This document shows, piece after piece, positions 47,526-60,363 of a stretch of 64,000 nt of DNA. The translations under genes were made by a program, and so were the position numbers. Origin of the DNA: Gymnopilus junonius (lineage: Eukaryota > Basidiomycota > Agaricomycetes > Agaricales > Galerinaceae); assembly GCA_015501075.1 (NCBI GenBank), contig JADNYJ010000092.1, forward strand, positions 62,001-126,000, written 5' to 3'. How positions within the stretch are numbered: the first letter of the stretch is position 1; the number at the start of each line of letters is the position of its first letter. The notes beneath the pieces were generated by a model. It made no database searches, had not been told where the DNA came from, and was given only the letters and a program-made list of their open reading frames with translations.

Positions 47526-48873
47526 ATGTCTCCAAAACTCCGGCATCTTATGTCCCTTGCTGATCTCACAGCTCCAGAGATAAACCGTCTCGTTTCCCAT
47601 GCTTATGCTCTTAAAAACCGCTCCAAACCATGGCTCACTCCAGCCGACTTTGAAAGGCAGAAGAACAAAAATCTCCGTCTGCCTTCCCAGTCTCTTTTTG
47701 CCAAAACCATAGCTCTGTTGTTCTCTAAGCGCAGCACCAGGACGCGTATTGCTGCAGAGACCAGTGCGGAGCTGCTTGGTGGTCGTGCGCTTTTCTTGGG
47801 ACAGGATGATATCCAGTTGGGCGTGAACGAGTCTCCTAGGGACACAGCCCAAGTTATCTCGTCAATGTGCCAGGGAATTTTTGCTCGTGTAGGAGAACAT
47901 TCTGAAGTTGAGGTACGGCACTTTCAGGTTTTCTGGCTGTTCGGATGATTTACTCGTCGTGCAGGAACTGGCCAAGTACTCCGAGGTACCTGTACTCAAC
48001 GCCCTTTCCTCCCTCTGGCACCCTACCCAAATATTGGCAGACCTGCTGACTCTTCACGAGCACGCGGAATCCTTCAATTCCACTCAACTAAAATCGGAAG
48101 CGTCAAAGCGACTGGTCAAGCTTCCGAAGTTGCGTCCCCTCACCATTGCCTACGTCGGCGACTCTGCCAACGTCCTGCACGACATGCTCGTCACGTATCC
48201 TCGGCTGGGTCATAGTCTCCGAGTAGCTTCTCCACCTCAATACCGAGCTCCGACCGAAGTGTGGGATCGTGTCAAGGAACTTGGGTGCGAGGAGAAAATT
48301 ATCTGGGTGGATGACCCCAAAGAGGCTGTTCATAAGGCTAATGTGGTCGTCACTGACACTTGGTATGTTTCCTGAATGCGTTGGGATTGCTTGTATCTTA
48401 TGCGAACGCGTCCCTTTAGGATTTCCATGGGTCAAGAAGCTGAAAAAGAAGAACGCCTCCGTGCCTTCCATGGGTACCAGGTGAACGAAACCCTTTGTCG
48501 AGAAGGTGGTGCCGATCCCAATTGGAAGTTCCTCCACTGTCTCCCGCGAAAACCTCATGAAGTTGATGACGAAGTGCGTTCTCTCTCATTTTTTTCGTTT
48601 CGTCGCCAAGGCTCAAAGTTGATGCCATATCTTTTTCCGCTCATTTTTTGCAGGTTTTCTATGGCGCTCGATCACTCGTCTTCCCAGAAGCTGAAAATCG
48701 AAAATGGACGATCATGGCAGCATTCGAGTAAGCTAGCCTCCGTCTACATAGTTATGAAATGAAATTGACTTTGCTCCAATTCCAGCCTCCTTTTCGGTAA
48801 ATGGCAATTGGGTATTCCTGAGGGAACGGAAGCGGAGTGGGAGGTAGATGGCGCGGAAGAAAAGCAACAATAG
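47526..48873 (+). CDS. ARG3: Ornithine carbamoyltransferase
   Basis: Makes citrulline from ornithine and carbamoyl phosphate in arginine synthesis. Five exons: 47526-47912, 47965-48362, 48420-48573, 48654-48727 and 48786-48873, giving 366 residues with every join in frame. Carbamoyl-phosphate loop: KRSTRTR (STRTR at 70-74). HPTQ is at 148-151. The ornithine-binding region reads DTWISMG across intron 2, and HCLPR is at 301-305 with the catalytic cysteine. The N-terminus ([11 protein letters not shown]) is short before the first conserved helix, so a cleavable mitochondrial presequence is not obvious. Cytosolic location, as in budding yeast, is possible but inferred. Confidence 0.95.
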
Positions 48874-49135
48874 ATGGTTGCGTAGGAACTTTTTGTCAAA
48901 TCTTTTTGGCATTAAATCCTTATAAGAGTAATATCGAAGATCTACGGACAATGAAGGGGGTTGCTCGCTGGAATAAAATATACAATGGGATGGAGAGCTT
49001 GTATCTTCAAAGTTCAACCGAAATGAGCTCGGAATAAAAAAGAGATGGTACACGAATTACTTAAAATGACAGAATCCTGTAAATAAGCCCTAGTAGACGA
49101 CAGACGAAAAGAGAACAAGGAGCGAAAGACGTGTA

Positions 49136-50777
49136 CTATGACGGCCACTGATCATTGCGGTAAAGAGACATCTCATGCTCATTGCCATCCAAATCTTCCT
49201 CGTCTATTTGCCAGCGGGAATCACGAGATTCGAGTTCCCGAGAATGGAGTGTTGGAGGTCTTCCGGTTTCCACAATGTTGCCTGTATGATTTGTCTTGAA
49301 TACTGACCCTGACCGCGTCAACTCCTCGAGCGGAACATCGACAACAGTCTTTTGAGACTGAATGTAGAGGACGACATGATTGCAAAGAATAGAGTGGAAC
49401 ACGCGTTGTGGTCTGTTCATCAAGAGGTAAGTTTCCGTTGATGTTATTCCTAGATACAGCAAATAAACTTCTTACACTGCAAGATATATTTTATATGAAG
49501 GTTGATGCACCATGAACGGAACGATGATGTTGGCAATGGTGATAACTGAGACGGGATGAGCAAACAAGGCGTCCATGAGACGTACGAAAAACTAACTTAG
49601 CAAGTAGAGATAAAAGAGAAGCCCTAAAGGAAAGAGGTGAACAACGATAGGGTTGGAAATGAAGAGAAAGTCTCACCGTGTCGATAGACATTCCTCACGA
49701 ACTTTGCTTTCGAATTGAAACGATCCCATCCTCCTTTCATTATTGTAAGGCCAACTACCGCTGTTCAAGGTCAACTTCAGTAAATTTCGCAAAGAGAACA
49801 ACAGCTTTAGCTTACTTGTTTCCGATATTGCAATCAAGATATAAGCCACCGCTATGAGCTTATTTGACCTCACGAGACGGCAACCCACAGCGCCTTCGGG
49901 AACGGGTTCGACTGGAGCGCAGTAAACGTTCAGAACAGGTGCATAAACAAATGAAAAAAGGCTGTTCCCCATACATTCAAAGGATACTACTTCCTTTACA
50001 GTGACAGCGATTCCAGGAAAGAAGGTGGCCTGTAAGGTGGTGTGTGAACGTGGTGCTAATAGACATGACAGGCAAAGTTGCTTACAGCCGACATTAAACC
50101 CAAGAACCAGAGTATCTTCTTCGATTTCTGCCACAACAACCAGGTCCGTAAAAGCAGGATAACTGGAGAAAACTGGATGAGGATGTATTGCGGATGAAAG
50201 CATTCACAAACGCGTACGCTCTGAGACCATCAAACCGAAAGCAATTAACCCTACAAAATGTACACATGAGCAAAGCACATAAAGAAATGAGAACGAACAT
50301 ACAGGTGCTGGTAATATAGAAAGATCGACACCGCTGACGAGGCAAAATCAGTTCTTTTGAACAATGAAAGTCAAATGACCTGGGAAAATTTACATGCAGA
50401 GACATGTACGAGAATGTCGCTTAAATCGATATTGAGTGGCTTATTTCGAAAGGACATTGAGAGAGATAATACTTACAAATGAGAGCCATCGTTGTATCAA
50501 TAAAAGGTATATAACGGTTCAGTAGAAACAGAACATTAATCTTGCTGATCTTTTGATTCCAGATAGCCCGAAACTGTCGTGGTTGTTAGAAGATTCCGGA
50601 TTGGTGATTTTGCGAGCTCCAAACCTCTTCCGGGAAGGTGATCAAGTAGTCAAATATCTAAAATTATTGGTGAATAAATCATTGAGCCTCTAACGATGTA
50701 TTGAGGAGACGCACCAAGACCGTCATGGACGCTACCATCACATTAGATGCGATTCTGAACTCTCCATCCTGCATCAT
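49136..50777 (-). CDS. DUF6533-like multi-pass membrane protein, copy B
   Basis: The first exon starts at 50777 (MMQDGEFRIASNVMVASMTV) and splices to FDYLITFPEEV, the family's N-terminal signature. Later pieces are ISKINVLFLLNRYIPFIDTTM, SERTLILLLRTWLLWQKSKK across an intron at about 50215-50165, CRLVRSNKLIAVAYILIAISE and a last exon with RVFHSILCNHVVLYIQSQ and a hydrophilic acidic tail to 49136. A seven-helix topology is predicted for the family and its function is unknown. The exon around 50320-50380 changes frame (IVQKN followed by a stop), so that junction is unresolved or broken. Copies A and C are paralogues. Confidence 0.6.
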
Positions 50778-52136
50778 CCCAAAAGCTGCCTAAACACCTC
50801 GAATCCTGAAGTTTGGCGACAAAACTCACGTAAATAAGCATGTTGTGAAGCAAAGCCTTGGAAAGTGCACATTAGGAGGTGAAGTGTGGGGGAGCTATGA
50901 AGCTCACCTGTACTCCTAGCGATTACCAGACGACGAGCTGGCCCAGAGAGGAAAAGTGCCAGCGTCGTAGAACGAAATCCAGTATTGCCAACAGAGAAGG
51001 CGGACCAGCAGGCTTCACAGTGACATGAAAAGACCAAAGCAACGAGCAGAGGAAGGTGGTGGCCAAGGGGAGAGAAAAGAGAAATCTGGCTCAATTGATT
51101 CGGACCTAGTATTCACACATGGCCGCGACCCTGAAGGACCCTTGAATTGGGAGAATTCTGTTGCCTGGTTTGATGACATGTCCTGATGGAGTGGCAGAAA
51201 GTTTGAAGTACGAACTCATGATCCCATCAACCTTCTTCAATAAGTAGGTTCTAAATACATCCGTTACTCCCACAGAGAGGTAAATTTTAGCTGCATATGC
51301 TGAGCAGAGTCAGACTGCAGATACCATGCAGAAAACCAGCGCGGGAGGGAAGAAAGAAAGAAGGTAGCTCATATCGCCCTAAGGGTAGGGTTTCATGTTT
51401 TCCTGGAAATATTGATCAACTCTTAATCGAGCCAATTCAGTCCTTTTGACACCGGTGATCGATTTTGTTAACGTTACTCCAATAGACCCAACTCGGAAGC
51501 AGCCTCAATAATAACCGCCTCAAGACAGCTGCCTGCTCCTTCCTGCTCTATGCTTTCACCTCAGACGACACTATTTCTACGATACGAGGTGATCGAGCAC
51601 CCCTCTTCAGATAGCAGGCGGACCCGAGCAAAACATGCCTTCGAAGTTCGATCGACGTGTACAGCCAGTGGGTAAAATGCTGGGAGGTGATCCTGTTGCA
51701 GCCACGAAATCATGTCGTGACCGCATATTCGGCTATAAATCGGACAACACCAGGTGGTAAATGTAGCGCGGGGCTTCTTGTTAACAAATGAATGTGGGTA
51801 AAAATTCACCGGCGGGTTACCAGGTTGAGCGCCACCGACCGCCCATTGTCCTTCATTGTCCCCGCACATTGCCGCTTTGGCTTCGTCGGTCTTTCCAAAG
51901 CGGCTCAAGCGTTAGGAAGTACCCATGATATTGTCTTGGTTATTGCGAACAAAGTAGCATGAATTACACAACGTTTGACCTAATGAACAGAGCCTGAAAA
52001 CGCCTATGATATATTATCAGATGTAGCGTCCCTTACTGTACCCATCAGCAGGCGAATTGAATAGTCAGCGGTTCGTTCCTAGGGTTTCCATTTTATTAAC
52101 TATTAAATCTTATTGACTTTCCAGGGATCCATTCAA
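50778..52136. other. Intergenic, no supported gene
   Basis: Minus open frames at 50774-51094 and 51561-51908 lack recognisable motifs. The first overlaps the copy-B start region. Nothing else is seen. Confidence 0.35.
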
Positions 52137-52138
52137 TA

Positions 52139-52843
52139 GAGGTTATCTGCAACAGGTTCAATCCTAGAAACACGCTGGAACCTTCTTTGATTTCGCTGGA
52201 AGCACTTGAGCCGGTTGCTCCCCGAGCCACTCCAAGCAACTACTGGTTCGCCCCAATTCTCCCTATAATGGTAACCGAGTGTGAACTAGTTTCCAATATG
52301 TCATCACTCTGGTTCAATGTACTATACTTAGTTTTGAACATATCCAACACTGTTGAACACATTCGCAATGCTACGCAGCCTGAAGAACGCGCTGTTTGCT
52401 CTTCTTGAGGATTCTACAATAACCACTGAAGAGCTAGTGACTTGCGTGAATCATTGCACAGAAGGTGCAGACGACATGATAGGCACTTTCATGATGCAAC
52501 TTTGCGAAGGTTCTCGAGAAACTGCGTATCCTCGACAGAGTGGGTTTAGGATCACACAAGAGAAATTGAGGGCTTTTGATCGACGAGACTGTCTTTATAG
52601 GTTTCGGTAAGCCAAGAATTTTAATCTGAGATGATGAGCGGCGCTGATAGAGGTGCAACTGAGCTAAACCCGAGAATCTCACGCAGATCGCCCAGTCGGG
52701 ATGATCATGGCAGCCACACGCTATATAAGTGAACTGGCTTGAGAAGTGGGGAGGGGTGGTGTGAGGTGGTGCTTCGTGGAGCACTCAAATGATGGTTGAT
52801 TTCGGTCGTTCGATGCAGGATTAAACCTGTTGCAGATAACCTC
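52139..52843. mobile_element. 705-bp non-autonomous TIR transposon with TA duplication
   Basis: Terminal inverted repeats of about 27 bp: the left end starts GAGGTTATCTGCAACAGGTT and continues CAATCCT. The right end, reversed, is the same apart from one mismatch (TAATCCT). TA dinucleotides at 52137-52138 and 52844-52845 form the target duplication. The interior holds only short open frames with no transposase domain or DDE/D pattern that I can see. The outer 14 bp are shared with the 115-bp element at 1251-1365. Confidence 0.82.
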
Positions 52844-52845
52844 TA

Positions 52846-54111
52846 ATAGAAAATTCTCCGTTCATAAGAATCCAAAGGGTCATTATTACCATGAGGCTCA
52901 CGTCCAGGTTCGTAGAACAATAATGCTTACGATCAGCCAGTCGTGGTGCTCGAAAAAAGCTGCTGCTTGAGAACTTACAACTAGTCCTGGGCACTGACAG
53001 CCAGCAAGGCTTAAATCATGATCACCTGTTCCCTCGTCAGCAGATAACTTTAAATCGCTGGCAGGCATGCTCAATGAAACGCCTCAAGGTCCTCGTCCTC
53101 GTTTTCGGCGTCAGAGAAAGTTGGCAGGTAAGCCCGAGCTCGGGCGGAAAAATCGCGATGCAAGTCCGAACGATGTCGTAATAGGTGGACAACACCGTGG
53201 AAAGTATCGAGGGGGACGTAGAGTCATGGCAGGCATTGGCCAAAAATTTCCCTCACTCGTGAGACTCGAGTCTAGTCAGACGGTCCGTGGATCACTAGTG
53301 GTGCTGAGCAACGGAACAACAATCCTAGTCATTGTTCAAACGATCAGGCAAAGGTGCAGGGTAGAGTCGGGTAGCGAATAATTGCCATACATGGGTGAAC
53401 GGCCTGCTGAACGACGATTTTTAGGAGCTATGATGATTCTAGAAAATCAAGTGATAAGAGCCTCAGCGGTACCGGTACTGCGTGGACCTACGCTACTTGA
53501 GTGACCAGAAAAGGAAATGTGGACCTACTTAAGTAGTCGCTTGTGCTAATCCGACAAGACCGAGTTGATTTCAAGGGTTTGCCAAACATCCCATCGTGCA
53601 TGATGCCATTGTGGGCGCAACCTCCTGAATCCCACCCGCGGAAAATCACGCTAAGTAGACACTTACACCGACCTGGATAAATTTAGGATGAGAAGATGCC
53701 AAGTTGGACCAGTCCCGGGTTGGACCTTTTTTAGATTTCGGAGGCTATAGGGCCCAGGGGTCGGTCCGACGCTCACTATCAAAGACCTATATTTACCTCC
53801 GAACAATGGGAAACGACACGTACGCCGTATAGAACGGAGTCCTGATTGGTCTTGATTAGACTAGGCAATGCGCTGAACCATTATATATGGAAAAACCCAT
53901 GGAGGTGTTGGGCGCCATATCTATCAAGTTGAACGGTTTTACTGCTAGATGGAGTTCAGTACTGCCTTCTCTTGCTTCGGAATGAACGATGACGAAAGCA
54001 AACGGTATAATTACAGTATTTTAGTACATATGCACCACTAGGAAACTACTTAATGCAGTTCAATAGTTTAAAAGGGTATACAAATATGAGGTGGTGAAGG
54101 CCTCGCTGGAG
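52846..54111. other. Intergenic, no supported gene
   Basis: Short antiparallel frames at 53037-53381 have no family resemblance. No repeat or RNA gene is recognised. Confidence 0.35.
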
Positions 54112-55985
54112 CTACCTGTCATCCGGCGTGGCGAACGTGTCCAAAACATTGGTGAGGATCATGCCGTCTTCGTCCATCGTCATTCTACTTCGTGAATACA
54201 CAAGGCTGTCGTTGCATGAGTTGGCCACCTCGGCCCTTTCTTGCTCGTTTTGCAGACTCATGATGATAAAGATCACACGAGTACATAGAATTGAATGGAG
54301 CACGCGTTGTATACTGTAAAAGAATTCATCAAAAAAAGTTGGAAGGAAAAGAAAGTAGAATGAGAATGCGTACTCTGTGAACACGGTGCGGACGATCAAC
54401 TATTAGCAACGTCAGCTATTAATTCGTCGCAAGGGAGACTATTTTTCGAAACGTACAGGAGCGAATATAGGGAACATGATATTCAGCATCGTGACTGCTG
54501 ATCGAATATAGGCAAATAGGCCTTAGAGAGCGCGAAAGGGGGTGAAGGTCAAATAAGTTACCTAGGAGATAGATATAGAACAGGAAGCCTAATATCGCCT
54601 TCAATGTAAATGGCGCATTGCATGGAGTGTGGATTGGAAATAGCTTGCCTCGTTTGTACAGTTGGTGGACCCAGGATGAGCTAGAGCGGCGAACTTGTGT
54701 GATTGATGAGAGAGTCCGAGTCAGATGGAAATAGGGCAATTTCACATGAATGGATACAAACGGTGTTTTAGCGCACGAATCAGTGTAAGAAGGACGACGG
54801 CTGCGTTAGGGAGTACTCGTCAGTACGTGGATGGATGGATGAATGGATGTCTTTGAAGTTTGTTTTCACTCACTAGTTTCTGAAACGAGTATCACGCCAA
54901 AGCTGACAATTATATATAAGTCCATGTGAATCAAATCACATCCAAAGAAAAAGTTCGGATTTGCAGGTTTGACTGGAGATGGCATATATCATATTGTTTA
55001 TCAAAAGGTGGCGTTCTGGATATGATGGACATAAATACGTACGTTGTACCGAATTTAACATGAGTTTTGTAGCTGTAATTGCAGTTGCTAGCATTGTCTA
55101 GTTGAGCAATTGATTAATAGGAGATGATCATTAATTTATCTTTTTCACTTACGACAAATGTTGTTCCGAGGAGAATCATTATCCAACGATTTCGTTCCCA
55201 TATGGCGATTGTACGGAGGTACAGTATAGCTGATCACGTATTTAGGTCTGTTCAGAACCGTCATGGAAGCCCTTGCGATAATCACACATACCCTGTGAGA
55301 TGGTGACGCCTAGAATGTTCAACCCTGCGATATCATTATCGGGTGAGGAGGATTGCAGGGGCCTCGTAACAGAGGCTTGCATGCGATGGCGGCATAGTGC
55401 CGTGAACACCCCTTCATTTTGGCGTTCAACATTCAGATTGAAATCTTGGAAACCTATAGCTTACCTCTGGCGAGAGAAATACTTCAAGAGCTATCGATGG
55501 AAAGGCAAATTCAGGTAGGTTTAACAAAATTAGCTAGGGTGAACATACCGCTTATACTCAGTGTCAAATCGATGAATGGAAGGTAGCGGTTTAGGACGAA
55601 AAGATAGGTCCCAAATGTCCGTGGTCTCGACCATACAAAGGCAACCTGAAAGAAACGTTAGAGAATAGGGGTTGAAATAGGATTTTTGAAAGTACATACC
55701 TCTCGATCGAGTGTGCAAAAATAATCATATATCTGAGAAGAACTACTTAAAAAAGCCGGACTTGGGCGAGGCAAGGACTAACAAGAAAAGTGAATGTGCT
55801 TATAACCACTGCATGTTTGAAGACGATTTGCTGTTTCCAGTGGCTGTCAGATGAAGAAGAAAATTAGGGTTGAATGAGAACTGCTTTACCTCGCCGAGCG
55901 AAATGTTCAGGGTACGACTGTGTAATGAATGAGCGGCGTCGACGACGTTTGACAATAGTCGGTCATCGAGATAGGGATCGAGCAT
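54112..55985 (-). CDS. DUF6533-like multi-pass membrane protein, copy C
   Basis: The start is at 55985 (MLDPYLDDRLLSNVVDAAHS). An intron leads to IYDYFCTLDRE, and another to VAFVWSRPRTFGTYLFVLNR and YLPFIDLTLSI. This is the family's N-terminal pattern of a conserved acidic loop followed by an NRY-type helix. The 3' portion has RRSSSSWVHQLYKRG, FLFYIYLLG, then the last exon with FYSIQRVLHSILCTRVIFII and a charged tail (MTMDEDGMILTNVLDTF) ending at 54112. Multiple short introns. The middle (54800-55500) was not resolved exon by exon. Function is unknown and membrane location is predicted. Confidence 0.6.
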
Positions 55986-56588
55986 AAGACCGTCGACGGG
56001 AAGAAAGGGGAATCCTCGAGGGTTATTGCGGGGTCGAACTCTGATTTATATAGACGGGCAATGGCTATGGTGATAAGGCACTACTCTATGACCGGGTGGA
56101 AGTAGCTCCTGCCGCACCACACGGTCGAGACGAGATCAGACCTGAGAGGGGCAAAGATAATGGAGAGAGAAAATGCCAATCAATTGATAAACAAATTTCA
56201 GCGGCTTTGATGGAAACCCGATGTTGGGAGTATTGAGATTGTTGTTGATTCTGGGATCGAAGAGATATGCTTGGGAGGTTTTGACATCACAGCACAGTTG
56301 GATAATAAAAGAAGTAGAAGCGAATTGCGGAAGACGTGCACGATACCCATCTCTGCGATAGAAGACAATATACCGTTACAGAAGCTCTACAGGAAGAGAA
56401 AGAATGCCGGAGAGAATTTGCAAAAATTTGAAATACGAACGCGATCGCGTCTATTTTTTCCAGTTCTAATTTTAGACGAGTGTGATCGTGGAAGTTTGTG
56501 GCAGTGCAGTCGGCGCGATCGAGGCCGCTAATGACCATGAACGCGTCGTAAAAATGTGGGCGTTCAACAAACGTTCGTTACGACTGCA
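55986..56588. other. Intergenic between copy C and the TMEM19-like gene
   Basis: Divergent starts lie on either side, so promoters are expected here. Antiparallel frames of about 85 codons at 56271-56538 look like chance. No named site is seen. Confidence 0.35.
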
Positions 56589-57683
56589 ATGGACTTTCCA
56601 TGGATAGCGTTTGTCCTCGCACTGCTGCTCAGTGGACATGGAATACGGAGGCGATCTCTGTCTCCTAGCGGCGCTTTGACTGCTTTCGTGGTAGGCTTTA
56701 TCATGATGGCAGGGGGAACTCGAGTGTTTGGTGTTACGCTCATAGGTTTCTACGTTGTGGGCAGTCGGGCTACGAAGTGTGAGTTTGGCGATTTATTTGC
56801 TAAATGACCTCTAATGATGCACAATAACAGACGGGAAGAGCATAAAAGCAAAATTAGAAGACGGGTACATGGAAGCGGGGTATCGTTCTGGGTGGCAGGT
56901 GTTGTGTAACAGCGCCTCTGCCCTCGTCGCATCGGTTGTGTGGAATGCGGCCTTTGCACCGACAAGCGTCCAGGCGGGTGTCGCTAATTTATTTGGCATA
57001 GACATTGGCTATAGACTGCTTGGTCTGAAGGCCCCTATAGTGTATGACAAAAGCTGGTGTCCAACATCAGGTACGGTCGCCGATGGCTGGAGTCGCGCGT
57101 TGATGTTTGCCAATCTTGGGTGAGTTTGATATATCAAATATTTTGATTGGTTGATTTTATATTGGTAGACATTTTGCATGCTGTCTGGGCGATACGCTCG
57201 CCTCTGAGCTAGGAATTCTATCGCGCTCTAGACCTCGACTGGTGACCACATTGAAAGCAGTACCTCCCGGGACTAATGGGGCGATATCGACTGGGGGCAC
57301 GGTCGCATCTATTGTTGGAGGCGGCCTGGTGGGTCTGATGGTGGGGCTAACATTGGTTCTAGAGAACACGAGATGCGCGGGAAGCTGGGGCTCGATGGTA
57401 TTTGAAACGGTGGGGTGGGGAATGTGTGGGGGCGGCCTGGGCAGCCTTGTGGACTCGCTGCTTGGGGCAACGGTGCAGCAGACGCGCTATTCGAAAGCCA
57501 AGAAGGTGGTTCTGCAGGACGAAAGCAAGTTGCAGGCAGAGATTGAGGTCATCAGCGGATGGAATGTTTTGACCAACAACCAGGTGAGCGACATTTTGCG
57601 CGGATGGCTGCCTAATCTGGACGGATCTGCAGGTAAATCTGGTGGCGAGCGTGATCTGTGCGGTGATGTTGAGCAGAGTGTGA
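56589..57683 (+). CDS. TMEM19/DUF92 family integral membrane protein
   Basis: Four exons: 56589-56778, 56831-57119, 57169-57583 and 57633-57683, giving 314 residues with all introns GT-AG and in frame. The N-terminus has hydrophobic helices (MDFPWIAFVLALLLSGHG, LTAFVVGFIMMAGG). The conserved family blocks are LIGFYVVGSRATKYGKSIKA, GYRSGWQVLCNSASALVAS, ACCLGDTLASELGILS and GTNGAISTGGTVASIVGG. The last exon gives NNQVNLVASVICAVML, the usual final helix. The biochemical role is not established. A related plant protein is linked to phytyl-phosphate kinase activity, but I do not transfer that function here. Confidence 0.9.
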
Positions 57684-57790
57684 TGACGTCATGTTCGTTT
57701 TTGCGTGTATCCGCTAGATTTGGCTAGAAAGTTCCCGATATGTACTGAGTCTGCTTGAAATTGAGCAGCTCCTCCTTTCTCCTCTCTCCA
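57684..57790. promoter_or_regulatory. 107-bp tandem intergenic interval before glycogen synthase
   Basis: The space between the TMEM19-like stop and the glycogen synthase start is only 107 bp, ending in a C/T-rich run (CTCCTCCTTTCTCCTCTCTCC) just before the start. The promoter may extend into the upstream gene's last exon. Confidence 0.45.
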
Positions 57791-60363
57791 ATGTCCGAAG
57801 TAAAGCGCGACGTGCACAGTCCGGTTCTTTTTGAGTGCGCCTGGGAGGTCGCAAACAAGGTCGGCGGCATCTACACCGTCATCAAGACAAAGGTCCCCGT
57901 CACCGTCTCTGAGTTTGGCGACAGATACTGCCTCATCGGCCCCCTTTCCTACAAGACTGCCCCCATGGAGGTCGAGGCAGAGGAGCCCACTGACGAGCAC
58001 CTTGCAGCCGCCCTAGAGTCCATGCGTGCCCAGGGTGTCAAGGCTCTTTACGGCCGATGGCTCATTGAGGGCAACCCGCATGTCCTTCTCTTTGACACCG
58101 GCAGCGCCTACTCCCGTCTCGACGAATGGAAGGGTGATCTCTGGAATCTCGCGGGCATCCCCAGTCCCCCCAACGACCACGAAACAAACGAGACCATCGT
58201 CTTTGGCTATCTCGTAGCCTGGTTCCTTGGTGATGTCAGTGTCCCACCATCCTCCTGTCTGTCCTCCCTAGGCTCACTACAACGCTCGCTTGCAGTATGT
58301 CGCTCGCCAACTGACCACAGCAGTCATAGCACACTTCCACGAGTGGCAGGCAGGCCTTGCCATTCCCCTTTGCCGCAAACGGCACATTGACGTCACTACC
58401 GTCTTCACCACTCACGCAACCCTTCTCGGCCGATACCTCTGCGCTGGCTCAGTTGATTTCTACAACAACCTTCAATACTTTGATGTCGATCACGAAGCTG
58501 GGAAAAGAGGGATTTATCACAGATATTGCATCGAACGCTCTGCTACCCACTGCGCTGACGTATTCACAACCGTCTCTCACATCACTGCCTATGAAAGTGA
58601 ACATCTCCTCAAGAGGAAACCGGATGGTGTTCTTCCAAACGGGCTTAATGTCGTCAAGTTCCAGGCTATGCACGAATTCCAAAATATGCATGCTACCAGC
58701 AAAGCGAAAATAAATGAATTCATCAGGGGACATTTTTACGGCCATTACGACTTTGACCTCGACAACACCCTTTATGTACGTGTTTTCACTCTCTTTCGTC
58801 CTCGATTACAGTCTGATAAATGTTTTAGATGTTCACTGCTGGTAGATACGAATATCGCAACAAAGGAGTTGATATGTTCATCGAATCTCTTGCTCGTAGG
58901 GTTTCATGCTTCCAACACAGTGCTTGGTTGGCTAATCATTTCTCAGGTCTAAATTATCGATTACAAAAGGCAGGATCTAATATCACCGTTGTTGCGTTTA
59001 TTATCATGCCCGCAGCTACGCACTCCTATACCATTGAAGCCCTCAAAGGTCAAGCCGTGACCAAACAACTTCGGGATACCGTCACCGAAATCCAGAACCG
59101 AATCGGTGCTCGACTATTCGACCATGCTGCTCGGTTCCATGGGCAAGTATTAATTTTAATTTCTGGCTATTTTCTTACTAACAGACTATACAGAGAAGAA
59201 AAGTTCCATCCGACACCAGATGACCTTCTTTCTGAAGAAGACCAGGTCTTATTGAAGCGCCGCATCTTCGCGTTAAAAAGGAACTCCTTACCTCCTATCG
59301 TTACTCACAATATGGCCGACGACGCTAATGATCCCATTTTGAACCAAATCCGACGTGTCAAACTGTTCAACAACAGTAGCGATCGCGTCAAGGTCATTTT
59401 CCATCCCGACTTTTTGAACAGCAGCAATCCTATCCTTGGCCTCGACTATGAGGAGTTTGTGCGTGGTTGTCATCTTGGTGTGTTCCCCAGTTACTATGAG
59501 CCGTGGGGATATACGCCTGCAGAGTGCACGGTAGTAAGTATATTTTCTGCGATTTCTTCAGTAGTCGCTGAGCATGCGTCCAGATGGGTATCCCTTCAAT
59601 TACAACCAATCTCTCTGGCTTTGGCTGCTTCATGCAAGATCTAATAGAAAGGCCTGAAGATGAAGGGTGCTACATCATCGACAGGCGTATGCAATCAGTC
59701 GAAGACTCCGTCAACCAACTCACAGAACACATGTTCACCTTCACCCAAAAGACCCGTCGGCAACGCATCAACCAGCGTAATCGCGTGGAACGCCTCAGTC
59801 CACTGCTGGATTGGAAGAACCTCGGTATTGAATATAGCAAGGCGCGTCAACTGGCGCTAAGGAGGGCGTATCCCGATGCGTTCTATGGAAGCGATGGCGA
59901 GGAGCTGTATGGTGATGTAGAGGGTGATTACTTTGGTGGTGTCGAGAGGATGCCGCCTGCCAGTATACCTGCTAGCCCGCGGCTGCGCGGTATGGCGACA
60001 CCTGGTGATATCGGGACGTTGACTGAAGAGGTGTGTGTCGTATTTTCTTTTTTTCTCCTTTCCGTTACTGACTAATTGAGCAGATGCAATCTCTCCATAC
60101 GAGTGACTATCGTGGTCAGAATTGGCCCACAGATCAAGATGAGGAAGACAGTTATCCCTTGTGAGTCTCCTTCGATTTGTATTCCGACATCCAGACTAAC
60201 TCCTTCGCGTTATAGCCCCCTTGTGATGAAAGTACGCTCTAGGTCAGGTTCCGTCATGAGTGGCGCCAGCACTCCCGGGGGAGGTGCATTCAGGAGTCTG
60301 AGCGAGGGTGATCTGAAAAAAGCAGATGCAGCTCTCAGCCAGGTTAATGGACACAGTAAATGA
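57791..60363 (+). CDS. GSY1: Glycogen synthase (GT3 family)
   Basis: Transfers glucose from UDP-glucose to the growing alpha-1,4-glucan. Eight exons: 57791-58234, 58296-58775, 58829-58895, 58947-59142, 59194-59533, 59584-60030, 60084-60160 and 60216-60363, giving 732 residues. N-terminal UDP-glucose site: [20 protein letters not shown]. Other GT3 marks are [36 protein letters not shown] and [19 protein letters not shown], with the catalytic-site glutamate near residue 498. The arginine-rich allosteric helix reads [20 protein letters not shown]. The C-terminal tail ([17 protein letters not shown]) is Ser/Thr-rich and fits the kinase-regulated tail of fungal enzymes. Intron 4 begins GCAAGT, a GC-AG intron; a GT donor two bases later breaks the frame. 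Confidence 0.95.

Noticed and set aside
56271..56538. Antiparallel pair of 83-86-codon frames before the TMEM19-like gene
   Set aside because: They mirror each other on opposite strands without motifs, and the region is more likely promoter.
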